Source: Mallotus nudiflorus
Taxonomy: Eukaryota; Streptophyta; Magnoliopsida; Malpighiales; Euphorbiaceae
Assembly: GCA_947683625.1 (NCBI GenBank)
Contig: CANTUR010000282.1
Location: forward strand, 2,108,001 to 2,172,000
Length of the DNA: 64,000 bases
Direction: 5' to 3'
Part shown: positions 22,440 to 33,139 of the stretch, piece by piece
How the letters are laid out: each line of letters starts with the position of its first letter
Position numbering within the stretch: the first letter of the stretch is position 1
Made by a program: the position numbers and the translations under genes
The notes under the pieces: generated by a model
The model's input: only the letters and a program-made list of their open reading frames with translations
What the model was told of the DNA's origin: nothing
Databases searched by the model: none

Positions 22440-22860
22440 GTAGGTTGTGCACTAGTTGAAACTGCTTTGGTCATGTTGCTGGTTGTGTTTGAATGATTCA
22501 GACCAAAGCACACTAATCGTGAGCTTGATGTACTGAAAACATTAATGATATTTTGTTGAACTTAGGAAACTGCTATTAACATATTGAGAGCTTCCTTCTG
22601 CAGACAGCCCACTCAGGACAGGAGTTGATAGTCCCCCAGACTGAGATTTTAAACTTTCGGTAGGTCTGGAGCATGCTTACCATTTTGTGCTTTCGTCTCA
22701 AGGTAGGGATAAAATATGTAAATGATATAATGTGTATACCTGTAGCAATTTTCCTAGTTATGATTCAGTCTCTGTCTCCTCGTCTCTGCTGCAAGGATTT
22801 TAAGGTTCTTTCTAGTCCTTAGAATGTTAAGTTTTCCATTTCACATCTCTCTCTAATGGT
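22440..22860 (+). other. 3' remainder of the FAR1-like pseudogene
   Basis: A GAAG|GTAGGTTG donor at 22439/22440 and a pyrimidine-rich CTTCTGCAG acceptor near 22595-22605 suggest an intron and a short final exon with 3' flank. The stretch ends at ATGGT (22856-22860), the left target duplication of element E3. Confidence 0.4.
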
Positions 22861-23660
22861 TGTAAACATCCTGTTCGATCGGTCATTTATTTTAAAAATA
22901 TAAGTAAAATGAGTTTAATAGTGTAAAGTCCAACTTTTTCCTTTGATGGACCAAAAGCCCATTAGAAAACCTAAGCGTAAATTCAAAAATAATATATATA
23001 TTAAAAAAAACTAAAAAGAGACAGTCTAGAGAGGGAGCACATGCAATTATCATTGCACACTGTAATTGTAGGTGCATGTGATAGACTTTTAGGCTGGCTT
23101 TTTTGGAGGGGAGTAATTTTTGGTCAAAAGTAAGATTTGAAAATAAGTGAGGGAAGAAAAGATAAAAGGAAAAAAGGTAAGCTGGAAAGGATGAGAGACA
23201 AATAAAAGAAAGTAAAGAGACTTCTAAAAAAAAAAGACAGAGGCAGAGAAAAGAGGAGAAAGGCTTGGTACCATTGAGACCCACCTTTGTTGTCACTTTG
23301 AAGCAACTCTGAGGGCAAACTGTTTTAAAAAAAATTTATATATTTGTAGGAGAATAATATTTTGTCTATTGTAGGAATCGTCTGAATGATTTTTAGCTAT
23401 CAAATATTTATCCCTATTAATATTTATATTTTTATCCTGTAATTAGTTTATTTTTATTTATTTATTATTATTTTTGCATGATTAAAAGGGTTGTAATAAT
23501 TTCTCCTCCCTCCTTTCTTTGTGTACGCATTATTTATTTTATTTTACTTTTAACTGTATAATGGATGGTAATCTTTTCTCCTCCCTCATTTAGTATTCCT
23601 AGTGAGCTTTGAGCCCACACAATGTCGTAGTCGTGAAACACTTGAATCCCACCGTTTATA
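22861..23660 (+). mobile_element. E3 5' LTR, 800 bp
   Basis: It starts TGTAAACATCCTGTTCGATC and ends CCCACCGTTTATA (expected TACA) one base before the primer-binding site. The first ~250 bp match the 3' LTR (AATGAGYTTAATAGTG, AAAAGCCCATTAGAAA, GTGCATGTGATRGACTTTT), and the last ~60 bp match its end (TTGARYYCACACARTKTCGT). The middle (23110-23600) has no counterpart in the 3' LTR. Confidence 0.8.
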
Positions 23661-23661
23661 G

Positions 23662-23679
23662 TGGCTACTCCACTGGGGA
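23662..23679 (+). promoter_or_regulatory. Primer-binding site of E3
   Basis: TGGCTACTCCACTGGGGA immediately follows the 5' LTR. It is a one- or two-base variant of the TGGCGACTC(C/T)GCTGGGGA site widespread in plant Ty3/gypsy elements, where a tRNA 3' end primes minus-strand synthesis. Confidence 0.75.
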
Positions 23680-24599
23680 TAGAAAAACTGATTTCAAGTG
23701 TTTTGTGTTTTATCATTTTTTAATTATTTTCTTATTTCTTTTTGTATTTTCTGCATTCACAACACTTTTTCACATAATGTGCACTCAGTCCCAAATAACC
23801 CGACAATAGTCATTGTTATGCTATTTGTGTTTCACTTAAACCTAGTGGTGGAGTATTTAATTATTGTCATTCATAGGACGTACTTATTCACATCGCACGA
23901 ACCCTTGAGTAAGGAGACATAATGGAGGTATATCACTATGGGAACTAAAACTTATTACCTGAGACTCAACTCATGTAGTGACTTAGCAACTTCCACTAAG
24001 ATTTTTCCTAAATGCATGCAATTTATGCCATATAGTGAACCCTTCAAATAAAACCCAATCCCATTGTAAATGGACCTTATCCTAGTGGGCCTCTCATGTT
24101 TATTTAAGACCATTATCAGTAAACTTTGTCAAAATAGGCCTTTATGCCTATTCTTAGCCCATTTCAAGGGAATCTTGACAAAGTAAACTCTTAATGTTGG
24201 ACTTGGCCCATTAAGAATGGATTTTGGAATTATTTGAAGAAACTACTACTTACTTGGACCGTCTTGAGAGTTATCTTGCATCCATCGGTTTTATTATCCC
24301 TTACTGATAATTAAAACCTAGAACAACAATCTTAGGACAAGGAACTCACTAATGAATACGTATGTGGGAGGAATAAGGGTGGAAGTGATCATGTCTAAAG
24401 TCATTGCTTATTTGTTTGATTGTCTGTTTCTGTTCATGTTATAAAACTAATGAAAAAAAATCTTGCATTTCATGCATACATGACATTCATTTTAATTTTT
24501 AAAAAATAGCATTTTTCCTAGCTATAAGCCTTTTCTTATTTGGAAGCAGGTCAAGGGAATTTGGTCCACCAATATCAAATATCCAATCGAAAAATTGAG
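23680..24599 (+). other. E3 leader between PBS and gag
   Basis: AT-rich non-coding leader with no strong repeats. The gag-like reading becomes visible from about 24600. Confidence 0.5.
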
Positions 24600-25430
24600 A
24601 CCATTTAACAAAGGAGCAGAATGGTAAGACCCTTCAATTTTAATGTTGAAGCTTTTAATAAAGAATTGATGAAAGAGATTAGGGATGACATGAGACAAAT
24701 GGTTAGGGACATGTTTGTAGAAATGATAGGAACGATGTCTATAAATGGAGAAGACGTTGAAATTAGAACTGTTATTGGTGAGCCATTCAAAAAAAATTAA
24801 AATCACTGGTAGATCCAATAGAGTCAGAATGGATGAAAGACATGCAAAAGCAAGTGGATCAATTACAGTCTACACTAAAGAAGCATGGGCTCAATCCTAA
24901 CCTTACTAACTTGGATATAGATTTGGAGAAGGAAGTACCATTTTCCCCCAAAGTACAAATTTTTGAATATGAAAAAATACTCTAGCATTGACGATCCTTA
25001 TCTACACTTGTAGCAATATGTCAATTACATGAAGGCCACTAGGTTGTTAAAAGCTTATATTATTAAACAGTTTCTATTGTCTTTGGAAGGAGTTGCTATT
25101 AAGTGGTATTACACTCTAAATCCACATGTTCAACAAGACTGGAAGGAGCTATGTTTCGCTTTTATTAAGCAGTATGGGCTAAATTCACAATTTGAAGTCT
25201 CCCTTCAAGAGCTACAAAATACAACTTAAGGCTTATATGAACCTTTCACAAGCTTCTTAAACAAATGGAGAGGAAAGCTAGCTCAGATAAAGCACGGACC
25301 TGCAGAATCAGACCAGCTAATAATAGTCATAGAAGCCTGCATTCCACTTATGGCTAATAAGTAAAAGGATATAGGCATAAGGGACTTCAAAGAGTTGTAC
25401 CATTTTGAAGTGCAATTTGAAGTTGATTGA
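24600..25430 (+). pseudogene. Decayed gag of E3
   Basis: The plus strand encodes RPFNFNVEAFNKELMKEIRD from about 24620, then after frameshifts the retrotransposon gag core (SLEGVAIKWYYTLNPHVQQD and ELCFAFIKQYGLNSQFEVSL at 25029-25229) followed by LNKWRGKLAQIK and LIIVIEACIPLMANK. Stops occur near 24800 and at 25227. No CCHC knuckle or protease follows; coding similarity ends about 25425. Confidence 0.8.
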
Positions 25431-26788
25431 ATTTGGACATTCATGAGTAGTTGTTTGTTAGTTGAGACTATAATAACTCAGAACCATGTTTTGATGCACC
25501 ATTTTGTCTTTGGTGCTAATAAATATTTGATTGTCTAATTTACATGAGTATGAATTTATTATAACTGTGCATGCAATCTTATGTTTGAATGACAGAAAGA
25601 TTTAAAAAAAACCATAAAATGAGAGGACTAAAATGTCAGAATTGATTTTCAAACTTTTCTTTAGGCACATTTAACCTTAGATTTCCCTGAAATAAATTCC
25701 TCACATTCATCAAAAAAAAAAAGAAAAAAGGGAAGGAAAATAAGGGGAAAAAAAGGAAAATCTTTGTTTATACCACCAACATTTGAAAAGTCGATTCTGA
25801 AAAATTCTTTGAAGTCCTTATTCTTAAATAAAACCCATCACTAATTGTGAGATGAAAAATAGTTGGTTAGAAAATCTATAAAGGGCTGACCAATAATAAG
25901 CATAACGTGACATGCCTAATTAAAACAAAGGAGTAATCATGTGAAGATAGTCATGACTGACATATTGTTAGCATGTGAAGTGTCAGATATGGACTCATTA
26001 ATTTTGCAGCAATAAATAGCATGAGTGACATTAACATCCAACGATCAGTAGAAACAACAGTTAGCAGCTAAAGTGACAACGTGAACATCAAACATAACAA
26101 AAGTGGTCAACCATCACTATAAATTTACAGCCACTAAGCTAGGTTGAAAACTCTTAGAAAGGGAGTGACCTAGGCAAAAGAGGAAAAATTAAAAAAAAAT
26201 TAATGAAAGGCCCAGCTAGGTTCGAAAACTCCCAGAAAGGGGGCGGTTTAGGAAAAAGAGGGAATATAAAATGAAATTGGTTGCATTCTCATTCTAAGAA
26301 TAGCAGTTCAAAAGATCATGAGATTTTATTTTATGGTGCAAGAGTAAGAGAGTCAATTAATTATCAACTATGGGGCAATTTTTGAGATATGTTAAGCTTT
26401 ATAATGAGTAACAGAGATTTTTTGAAAAAATCCTTAAACTATCAGGCAAATAGAGTATCTTTTCTCACCCTGAGAGTCAAGCATGATCGTCCTACACCAG
26501 TAAAGCATTTCATAGAGGTGACAGAGCAAATTACCCCAATTCAACCATGAGAGGGTCTTAATTTCTTCTCCATTTGGATAAATTGGTCTGAATGATGGTC
26601 TTTAACAGACTTAAGTTTTGAATTCATGGTATTTGATATACCAAGGACCAGTTCCCAAAGATTAACTCTAAATAGAAAAAGCATTTGACTATTAATTATT
26701 TTCTCGATTAGTTCATGCATACACAATATTATTTCTGCAAAAGAAATCTTTAAACTTCATGCTTAGGTGCATTAGAATAATGCATGTC
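25431..26788. other. Non-coding interior of E3
   Basis: No pol domain is recognisable on either strand. At 26138-26190 and 26215-26262 two imperfect direct copies of AGCTAGGTTGAAAACTC...AGAAAGGG-GRCCTAGGMAAAAGAGG occur. A/T runs dominate the rest. ATGTC at 26784-26788 is the left target duplication of the nested LTR. Confidence 0.5.
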
Positions 26789-28917
26789 TGTAAGCACCCA
26801 ATTTCAGGATGTAATTATGCATAATTGCAACATAAGCCCCTATGATGAAATTTATTCAAAAATTGAACTTGGTTGTTGATTTTCTGGACTTTAAAGACTA
26901 AATTGCAACATTTTTTTAGGGTTTAATTGCAAATAAGTCAATTTTTTAGGGGTCTTTTGATAATTAAAAGTTAAAAAAAAAGAGTTTTAGGATCGGCATT
27001 GGTGTAATGCTGATCGGCATTGTGTAATGCCGACCGGGATTACACAATGCAGATCGACATTGTACAATGCCGGTTGGCATTGCACAGTGCCGATACGCAA
27101 TAATTCTATTTTTTTTATTTTTTCGTGTTTTTCCTTATTTTTATCGATTTTTTTAGTGTTTTAATTATTTAAAAATTCAAATTTTATCTGATAAGATTTT
27201 TTTAAAAAAACGCAGAAGATATTTTTGAAATCAAAACAAACGCTATCTGATCTTATCAGATAAGTATGTTCCTCCTTTAAAGGAAGTTCAGTACACACAG
27301 ACTCTGCATTTAAAAGCAGAGTCTGCATGCGTGCGAGAGAGAAAAAGGCTTGGCTGGAGGACCTTTTTTTCTTTTGGTTTTCGAGAGGATTTTTTGAGAG
27401 GCACATGAAGACACAATGAAAAAAGAGAGACTGCGAGCATAAAACCCTAATTTTCAAGACTGAAATTTTTGAAGGCAATAGTCCATAATCAACAATATAT
27501 TAATTTTAACGTTGATAATTCAATCTGAGGGGCTCAAAAGGGGGCATTTGCACAGCATCTCCAGTGTTATTTTTCTATTTCTTTTATTACTCTTTTTTAA
27601 TATTTTTTATTTATGTTTTTTTCTTTTATTTTTGTTATTATTTTGATTATTTGATTTCATTGCTAATTTTGTTTTTTTTTGTTTTGATGTTTGTATGTGG
27701 ATTGAGGAGGAGGATACCGCCTGTGTTTAATTGAACAGAAAATCCATGGAATGCCATGGATGAATCTATACTGTTTTAATAATAGTTCTTAGGATTTTAA
27801 TTTTTGTTCTGCATTTTGATATCCTGTATAGTTTATTTTAATTTTTGGGTGTATAATTATTTAATTTTAATTCTATACGTAGTTTGTAATAGCCTCAGTA
27901 GTGGGAATAGTGAAAGATTTAAATTTTTGTACTTTAAAATTGATTAGTAATTAGGTTCAATTGGGTAAAAAAAATCAATTAAAATCAATAGTGGCAGTAA
28001 CTTAAATTAGGGTTTGCATGTAATTAATTTAGGTTTTTTTTTAGAAAATCACTATAATGTTTGTTTGATCTATTTTTTGTGTTTTATTTATTTTGGGCTT
28101 GCTTTTTTTATGTTTCTATGTTTTTGGGTCTCAAGTCCACGTTTAGGTCTAACCCACTTAATAAATAGGCTTAAAAATGATTTAGGTTTTAAATAATTAA
28201 AATCAACTTAGGCTCATTAGGTTAATTAGATTTTAGGCCCGCTTAGTTAATTAAAATTGTTTAGACTTAGCTCAACCCACTTAATTATATTTCTTTTAAA
28301 ATAAATAGATCTAGGTCCACACTCCACTTAAAATAAAACCAAGTTAGACTTAGGCCCACTAGTTTAATTTTTCTTTAAAAATTGAATAGACTTAAGCTCA
28401 TATCTTAGAAAGATTAAAAAAATAGATTTAGGCTCATTAATTAATAAAATGTAGGTCCACTTTTTTCTATTTCACTTGTAAATAAAATGTAGATTTAGCT
28501 AACTTATTTAATAAAATTAACATAGTTTAAACTTAGGGACAACGCAATCTTGAGTGCATTTTTTACTTGTAATTTTATTGACTTGTTGCCTTTTCAGGTA
28601 GATGGATGTTAATTAGGGTTTAATAAAATTGCATATAATTAGAGGATGAAATAATTATTTATAAAATTATTCTAAATGAACACGAGACTAAAAGAAGTTA
28701 GTATTTTGTATCCAAAATCTCCTGGTTATGGTGCCAATTTTTTTTTAGAGAATTGAGTACCACCAATCAAATTGTCCCAGTTATTATCCTAGGTGGCGAC
28801 TCCTCATCTCCACGTCATGTCTTTGTGACAGTGGTTAATGTGTTCTCTAAGGCCCTGAGCCTAAATAGTGTCACGGTTGCTAAAATCTTGGACGCACGCT
28901 AAACCCCGTCGTCTACA
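26789..28917 (+). mobile_element. LTR family X, copy A: solo LTR, TSD ATGT(C/T)
   Basis: This 2129 bp insert starts TGTAAGCACCCAATTTCAGG and ends CCCCGTCGTCTACA, flanked by ATGTC (26784-26788) and ATGTT (28918-28922). It is collinear with 55934-58071: both carry the hairpin cluster near the start, TGTAATAGCCYCRRTAGTGGG in the middle, a stretch rich in TTAGGCCCACT-like words, and a conserved last 250 bp with CTCATCTCCAYGTCATGTCT. No internal domains are present. It lies between the non-coding interior and the tandem arrays of E3. Confidence 0.85.
26993..27095. repeat. GCCGATCGGC-type hairpin cluster in LTR X
   Basis: Alternating words GATCGGCATTG, GTGTAATGCCGACC, GGGATTACACAATG, GCATTGTACAATGC (a perfect 14 bp palindrome) and GCCGGTTGGC can fold into several small stems, for example TGTGTAAT with ATTACACA. 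Copy B has the same cluster in degenerate form at 56163-56240. Confidence 0.7.
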
Positions 28918-29083
28918 ATGTTTTCTACAAATGTCGTACATACCACACGAGCTTGTGTTGTCACATTATTTTGAGGATTTCCAAAGACCATGAACATGAA
29001 TACATTAACATTGAATGTTTTGGATGTGTTTTTAGAGTGGGCTAGCTTCGATGCATAGGATACAATCCTGCTGTGTTGATTTT

Positions 29084-29715
29084 GCCTAACGCCTGTGAGG
29101 CTACACGGTTTGTTTTAAACTGATCTTACTTAATTTTCTCTACCTAACGCCCCAGAGGCTATATGACACCTTTTATTTATGTTTATTTGATGCATGTTTT
29201 GTTTGTTGTCTATTTAGCCTGACGCCCTTGAGGCTATAATGGCATGTTATTATTTCACCTGACACCCCAGAGGCTACATGGCTTATTTTAATTGACTTTG
29301 CCTAACGCCTACGTGGCTATATGGCCTGCTATGATTTCATCTGCCTAACGCCTAAGAGGTTATATGACATTTTCTATTTAATCTTATTTTATGCATGTTT
29401 TTATTTGTTTGTCAGTCTTACCTGATGCCCCCGAGGCTATATGGTATTCGTTATTATTGTTGTTCTTACCTGATATCTATGTGGCTATAGGGCTTTTCTT
29501 TGCGGTTCCCACCTAACGCTTGAGTGGCTATATGGATTTTTCTTGTATTTTTCTACCTACATAGCTAAATGGCTTTTATTGTGTGTTTCTCAAACTGATG
29601 CTTACGTGGCTATATGGCTTTCCCTTGTATTTTCCCGCTTGACACTTTCGTGGCTATATGGCTTCTTTTGTGTTTTTTTACCTGACACCTATATGGCTAT
29701 ATGGCTTCCTTTATT
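29084..29715 (+). repeat. Tandem array, 13 copies, ~50 bp spacing
   Basis: Thirteen copies of CCTAACGCCY--GAGGCTATATGGC, separated by T-rich spacers of variable length. The conserved core is about 25 bp. Neither E4 nor E1/E2 carries this unit. Confidence 0.85.
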
Positions 29716-29756
29716 GTTCTCTTTTCTTGTCCCATATTTGCTTATCAAAGTATAAT

Positions 29757-30270
29757 GAGTGACTAGTCAGGTTTGAATCCCCAAAGTTCACATCAACAGA
29801 AAGAAGCGTCTAGTCGGGTTTGAATCCCTGAAGTGCACAATATAAGAAGCGTCTAGTTTGATTTGAATCCCTAAAGTGCGCAATAGAAAAAAAGCATTTG
29901 ATCGGATTTGAATTCTCAAAGTGCACGGTAAAAGAAGCGTTTGGTTAGGTTTGAATCCTCAAAATTTAAATTGAAAAAGTGAAAGATTTTTTTTGAAGCA
30001 TTAGTGTAGAAGGTGTCTAGTCGAGTTATATTCCCGAAGCACACATTTCAAAAGGTGTCTAGTAGGGTTATATCCCCGAAGTACACATCCTTTAAAAGAA
30101 GTGTTTAGTCGGGTTATATCCCCAAAGTACACATTCTATTTGAGAAGTGTCTAGTCGAGTTATATCCCCGAAGTGCACATTCTTTTTAAGGAGTGTATAG
30201 ACAGGTTACATCCCTAAAGTGCACGTTCTTGTCAATGGGTGTTTAGTCATGTTAGATCCTCAAAGTGCAC
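29757..30270 (+). repeat. Tandem array, 11 copies, ~45-55 bp spacing
   Basis: The core is GCGTCTAGTCGGGTT followed by TGAATCCC or ATATCCCC and GAAGTGCAC. The first five copies have the TTTGAATCC form and the last six mostly the TTATATCCCC form, so two sub-blocks were amplified in turn. Confidence 0.85.
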
Positions 30271-30276
30271 CTTATT

Positions 30277-31050
30277 TTACTAAGTGAAGATTGGACCATG
30301 CTCCAGCTTCACAATAAATTTATAATAAGTAACTTATCGGGTTATGCTCGAGGAACACAATTACGTTCAACCTTCTTTTACTAAGTGAAGATTGGGTCAT
30401 GCTCAAGATTCATAACAAATTTATAATGAGTAACTGATCAGGCCATGCTTGAGGAACACGGTTACGTTTCATCTTTTTCTATTGAGTAAAGATTGGGTCA
30501 TGCTTGAGATTCACAAAAAATTTATAGTGAGTAACTGATCGAGGAACATGGTTATGTTTTATCTTTTTCTACCGAGTGATTATTGGACCATGCTCAAGAT
30601 TCATAATAAATTTATAATGAGTAGCTTATCAAGTTAGCTTAACCCGAGAATCACGACTATATTTCTCTTCTATCTTTACTAAGTGAAGATTGGGCCATGC
30701 TCGAAATTCATGACAAATTTATAATGAGTAACTGATTGGATCATGCTCGAGGAACACAATTTCATTTCATCTTTTTCTACTGAGTGAAGATTAGGTCATG
30801 CTTGAGATTCACGATAAATTTATAATAAGTAACTAATCGGGCCATGCTCGAGGAACACAGTTACATTTCATCTTTTTCTACTGAGTGAAGATTGGTCATG
30901 CTCGAGATTCACAATAAATTTATAATGAGTAATTGATCAAATTAGCTTAACTCGAGGATCACAACTACATTTCTCTTTTGTCTCTACTGAGTGAAGATTA
31001 GGCCATACTTGAGATTGATCGGGCTAAAAAAACTCGAGGATCACGATCAC
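30277..31050 (+). repeat. Tandem array, 8 copies, ~100 bp unit
   Basis: The unit holds ACTGAGTGAAGATTGGGCC, ATGCTCGAGATTCAC, AATTTATAATGAGTAACTGA and TGCTCGAGGAACACGGTTAC. Much of it is shared with the 4-copy array of E4 (10243-10770), so this unit predates the split of the two insertions, whereas copy number and the flanking arrays changed later. Confidence 0.85.
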
Positions 31051-31210
31051 ATTTCAGAGTTAAAGTTCAACCTCTTGGGTTTAAATTCCCGAAGCTAACC
31101 GCCCGAGTGAAATTCAAAGGTCAAGTACTCATTTTTATCCTTTATTTACTTTGAGTGCATGTTACTTTTTCAAAAAATTGACTTTCAAAAATTCAATTTT
31201 TCTAAAGATC

Positions 31211-31221
31211 AAGGGGCAAAC
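31211..31221 (+). promoter_or_regulatory. Polypurine tract of E3
   Basis: AAGGGGCAAAC directly precedes the 3' LTR start. A second tract, GATAGGGGGCAAAT, followed by another LTR-like start (TGTGGACACTC) lies about 40 bp further on, indicating a small duplication of the tract plus LTR start. Confidence 0.65.
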
Positions 31222-31821
31222 TATAGACACCCAATTCAATCGGTCCATGATAGGGGGCAAATTGTGGACACTCAGTTTGATCAGCTCAAAACAAAGCTCG
31301 ATGATGAAAATCTAAGCAAAATGAGCTTAATAGTGCAAAGCTCAACTTTTTCTCTTAATGGGCCAAAAGCCCATTAGAAAGCCCAAGCCCAAAAATTTTA
31401 TATATATATATTTTTTAAAAAAATAAATGGATACAAGCTAGAGAGGGAGTATATGTAATTATTATTGAACATCGTGATTATAGGTGCATGTGATGGACTT
31501 TTAAGTTGACTTTTTTTGGAGGGGAGTGAGAATCCAATTAAAGGTAATAAAATACAAAATATAAACGAAGGTCAACCATAAGATTGGATGTACATTCAAA
31601 AATTCATACCCAGTTTCGAAATTCGAATATTTGATGACGACTTCTAAAAACCTTTGTAGAATCCAATTATTGTAAAGTGTATCTCAATTTTTATTTAAAT
31701 GGCGACTTCATCTTCTTTTTTAACTCTAAAAACCCTCATTTAATATTTTTAGTAAATCTTGAATTCACACAGTTTCGTAATCACCAAAAATTTAAGCGTA
31801 TGCTTAATCCCGCCACATACA
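31222..31821 (+). mobile_element. E3 3' LTR, 600 bp, chimeric
   Basis: It starts TATAGACACCCAATTCAATC (TG changed to TA) and ends CCCGCCACATACA before the ATGGT duplication. The first half (to about 31530) matches the E3 5' LTR. The second half (31545-31821) matches the end of the E4 LTR at 15640-15907 better than the E3 5' LTR. The duplicated polypurine tract and LTR start lie in the first 45 bp. Confidence 0.75.
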
Positions 31822-32445
31822 ATGGTGTTTTAGGTTTTTTCTTTAACCCAATATGTGTTTGTCAATGACAAAATACTATAAATAACCTACTCCTGTTGCT
31901 TTGTTTTACTTTAATAACCCGTAATTGTATTTGTGACTTGTCCAGGCCTGTTGATTTTTACCGAATACGGGGCAGCCAAATTGAGATGAAGTAATTATGA
32001 AAGCCATTTGAAGGATTATTGTTTTTGTGTATAACGAACACTAGATCAAAGATGGAGACTGATGAAAAGAGAGGAAGAATAAAAAACTAGCATAAGGAGG
32101 AAAGAAAATGAAGTAAAAAAGAAAAAGAAAAAAATAGAAATGAGACAAACAACAAAAAAAAATACACTAAATTAATTGAAAAACATATTTTTATTAATTT
32201 TTCAATACATGTTATAATTTGAAAATTTTTAAAATAAATTCTTAATTTTTTAAATTAAAAAATATCACAACTTGTTGGATTCTTAAGGTGTTGCACATGT
32301 ATATAAGAGCCTTCATAGTCCAGTATTTATTACTCTCAATGGGTAGCAATATGTGGGGTGAATATATACCCTTGACATAAATGTTGTTTTAATTGCTAAA
32401 AACTTTCATGGAAGTGGTATTCTTGTTCAGAAATCCTTCATTTTC
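31822..32445. other. Intergenic after E3
   Basis: The right target duplication ATGGT is followed by AT-rich DNA. No gene was recognised. Confidence 0.4.
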
Positions 32446-32900
32446 TTGCCATCATTCTTACATTCATGTGCTTTTAAGGCTCAAGCAGCAAATGCAACAT
32501 TTTGGAACTCATTTAGCTTGGTGAGTACATACATAGAAAACGTTCATGGAACCACTAGCATTTCTTTGACTTGTCTGGTATCAAGCAGCAGCAATGTTTA
32601 TGAAGAATGCCCTCAAGGACACTGCTTCTGACACTGAACTTCTTAACCCGTATCTCAATAACATCACTCGTTGGTCGAACCGTTCAGTGAAAGAGTAATA
32701 TCCTACAGTTAGAACATCTTCTCCATTATATGACCTGATGTGAGCAAAAGGTGATTGAGCCATTAATCTCTAAATCTGGCAACTGCACTGCAGGCTTAGG
32801 ATTAATAGTTGTACTATCAAACCATTTTGCAATATCGCTGCTGTTAAAAATATAGCTTGCATACATGCCTCCCACCACAATTAAATGGGAAAGCTATTAC
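32446..32900. pseudogene. Possible gene remnant of unknown family
   Basis: Both strands hold short protein-like stretches. On plus, an ANATFWNSFSL stretch ends at a GTGAGT donor near 32520; after TGGTATCAAG at 32575-32585 the reading NALKDTASDTELLNPYL follows until a TAA near 32697. On minus, about 32897-32747, an open stretch with GGMYASYIFNSSDIAKWFDS and KPAVQLPDLEI ends at a CAG|GTCATA donor-like site. The two cannot both be real. Base composition is less AT-rich than the flanks. I do not recognise either. Confidence 0.2.
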
Positions 32901-33139
32901 TAAATGTCAAAAATAATGGACAAGGTGGCAAATTATACACAAGTCCACATAATTTGCAGGAAATGCCTACAATCAATCAAGTTACCAACCACCATAAACA
33001 CAAGTCCCACCAACATCTCCTACACGAAACAACTTATCAATCTTCATCAGCAACGCAACTAGAATTTAATCAGGGAAAAAATGGGACCAAAACACAAAAG
33101 TTGAAAGATTTTGAGAGTACAAACCTCAGAAATGGCCTC
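32901..33139 (-). other. Probable 3' region of the BAG8-like gene
   Basis: Downstream of the stop codon at 33140 on the minus strand. No other feature was seen. Confidence 0.4.

Larger units (their letters stand above)
22861..31821 (+). mobile_element. E3: complete, internally deleted Ty3/gypsy element, TSD ATGGT
   Basis: The element is bounded by ATGGT at 22856-22860 and again at 31822-31826. It has a 5' LTR (22861-23660), a primer-binding site-like TGGCTACTCCACTGGGGA, a decayed gag, then a non-coding interior without pol, a nested family-X solo LTR, three tandem arrays, a polypurine tract and a 3' LTR (31222-31821). The conserved leader and tandem core show it belongs with E4. Loss of protease, RT, RNase H and integrase means it was, or became, non-autonomous. 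It inserted just downstream of the FAR1-like pseudogene. Confidence 0.85.

Noticed and set aside
23124..23318. Hydrophobic minus-strand frame in the E3 5' LTR
   Set aside because: Complement of an A/G-rich LTR segment; no family resemblance.
29084..31050. Regular repeats resembling a CRISPR array or a repeat protein gene
   Set aside because: No spacer pattern and no open frame through the units; they are non-coding tandem arrays of E3.
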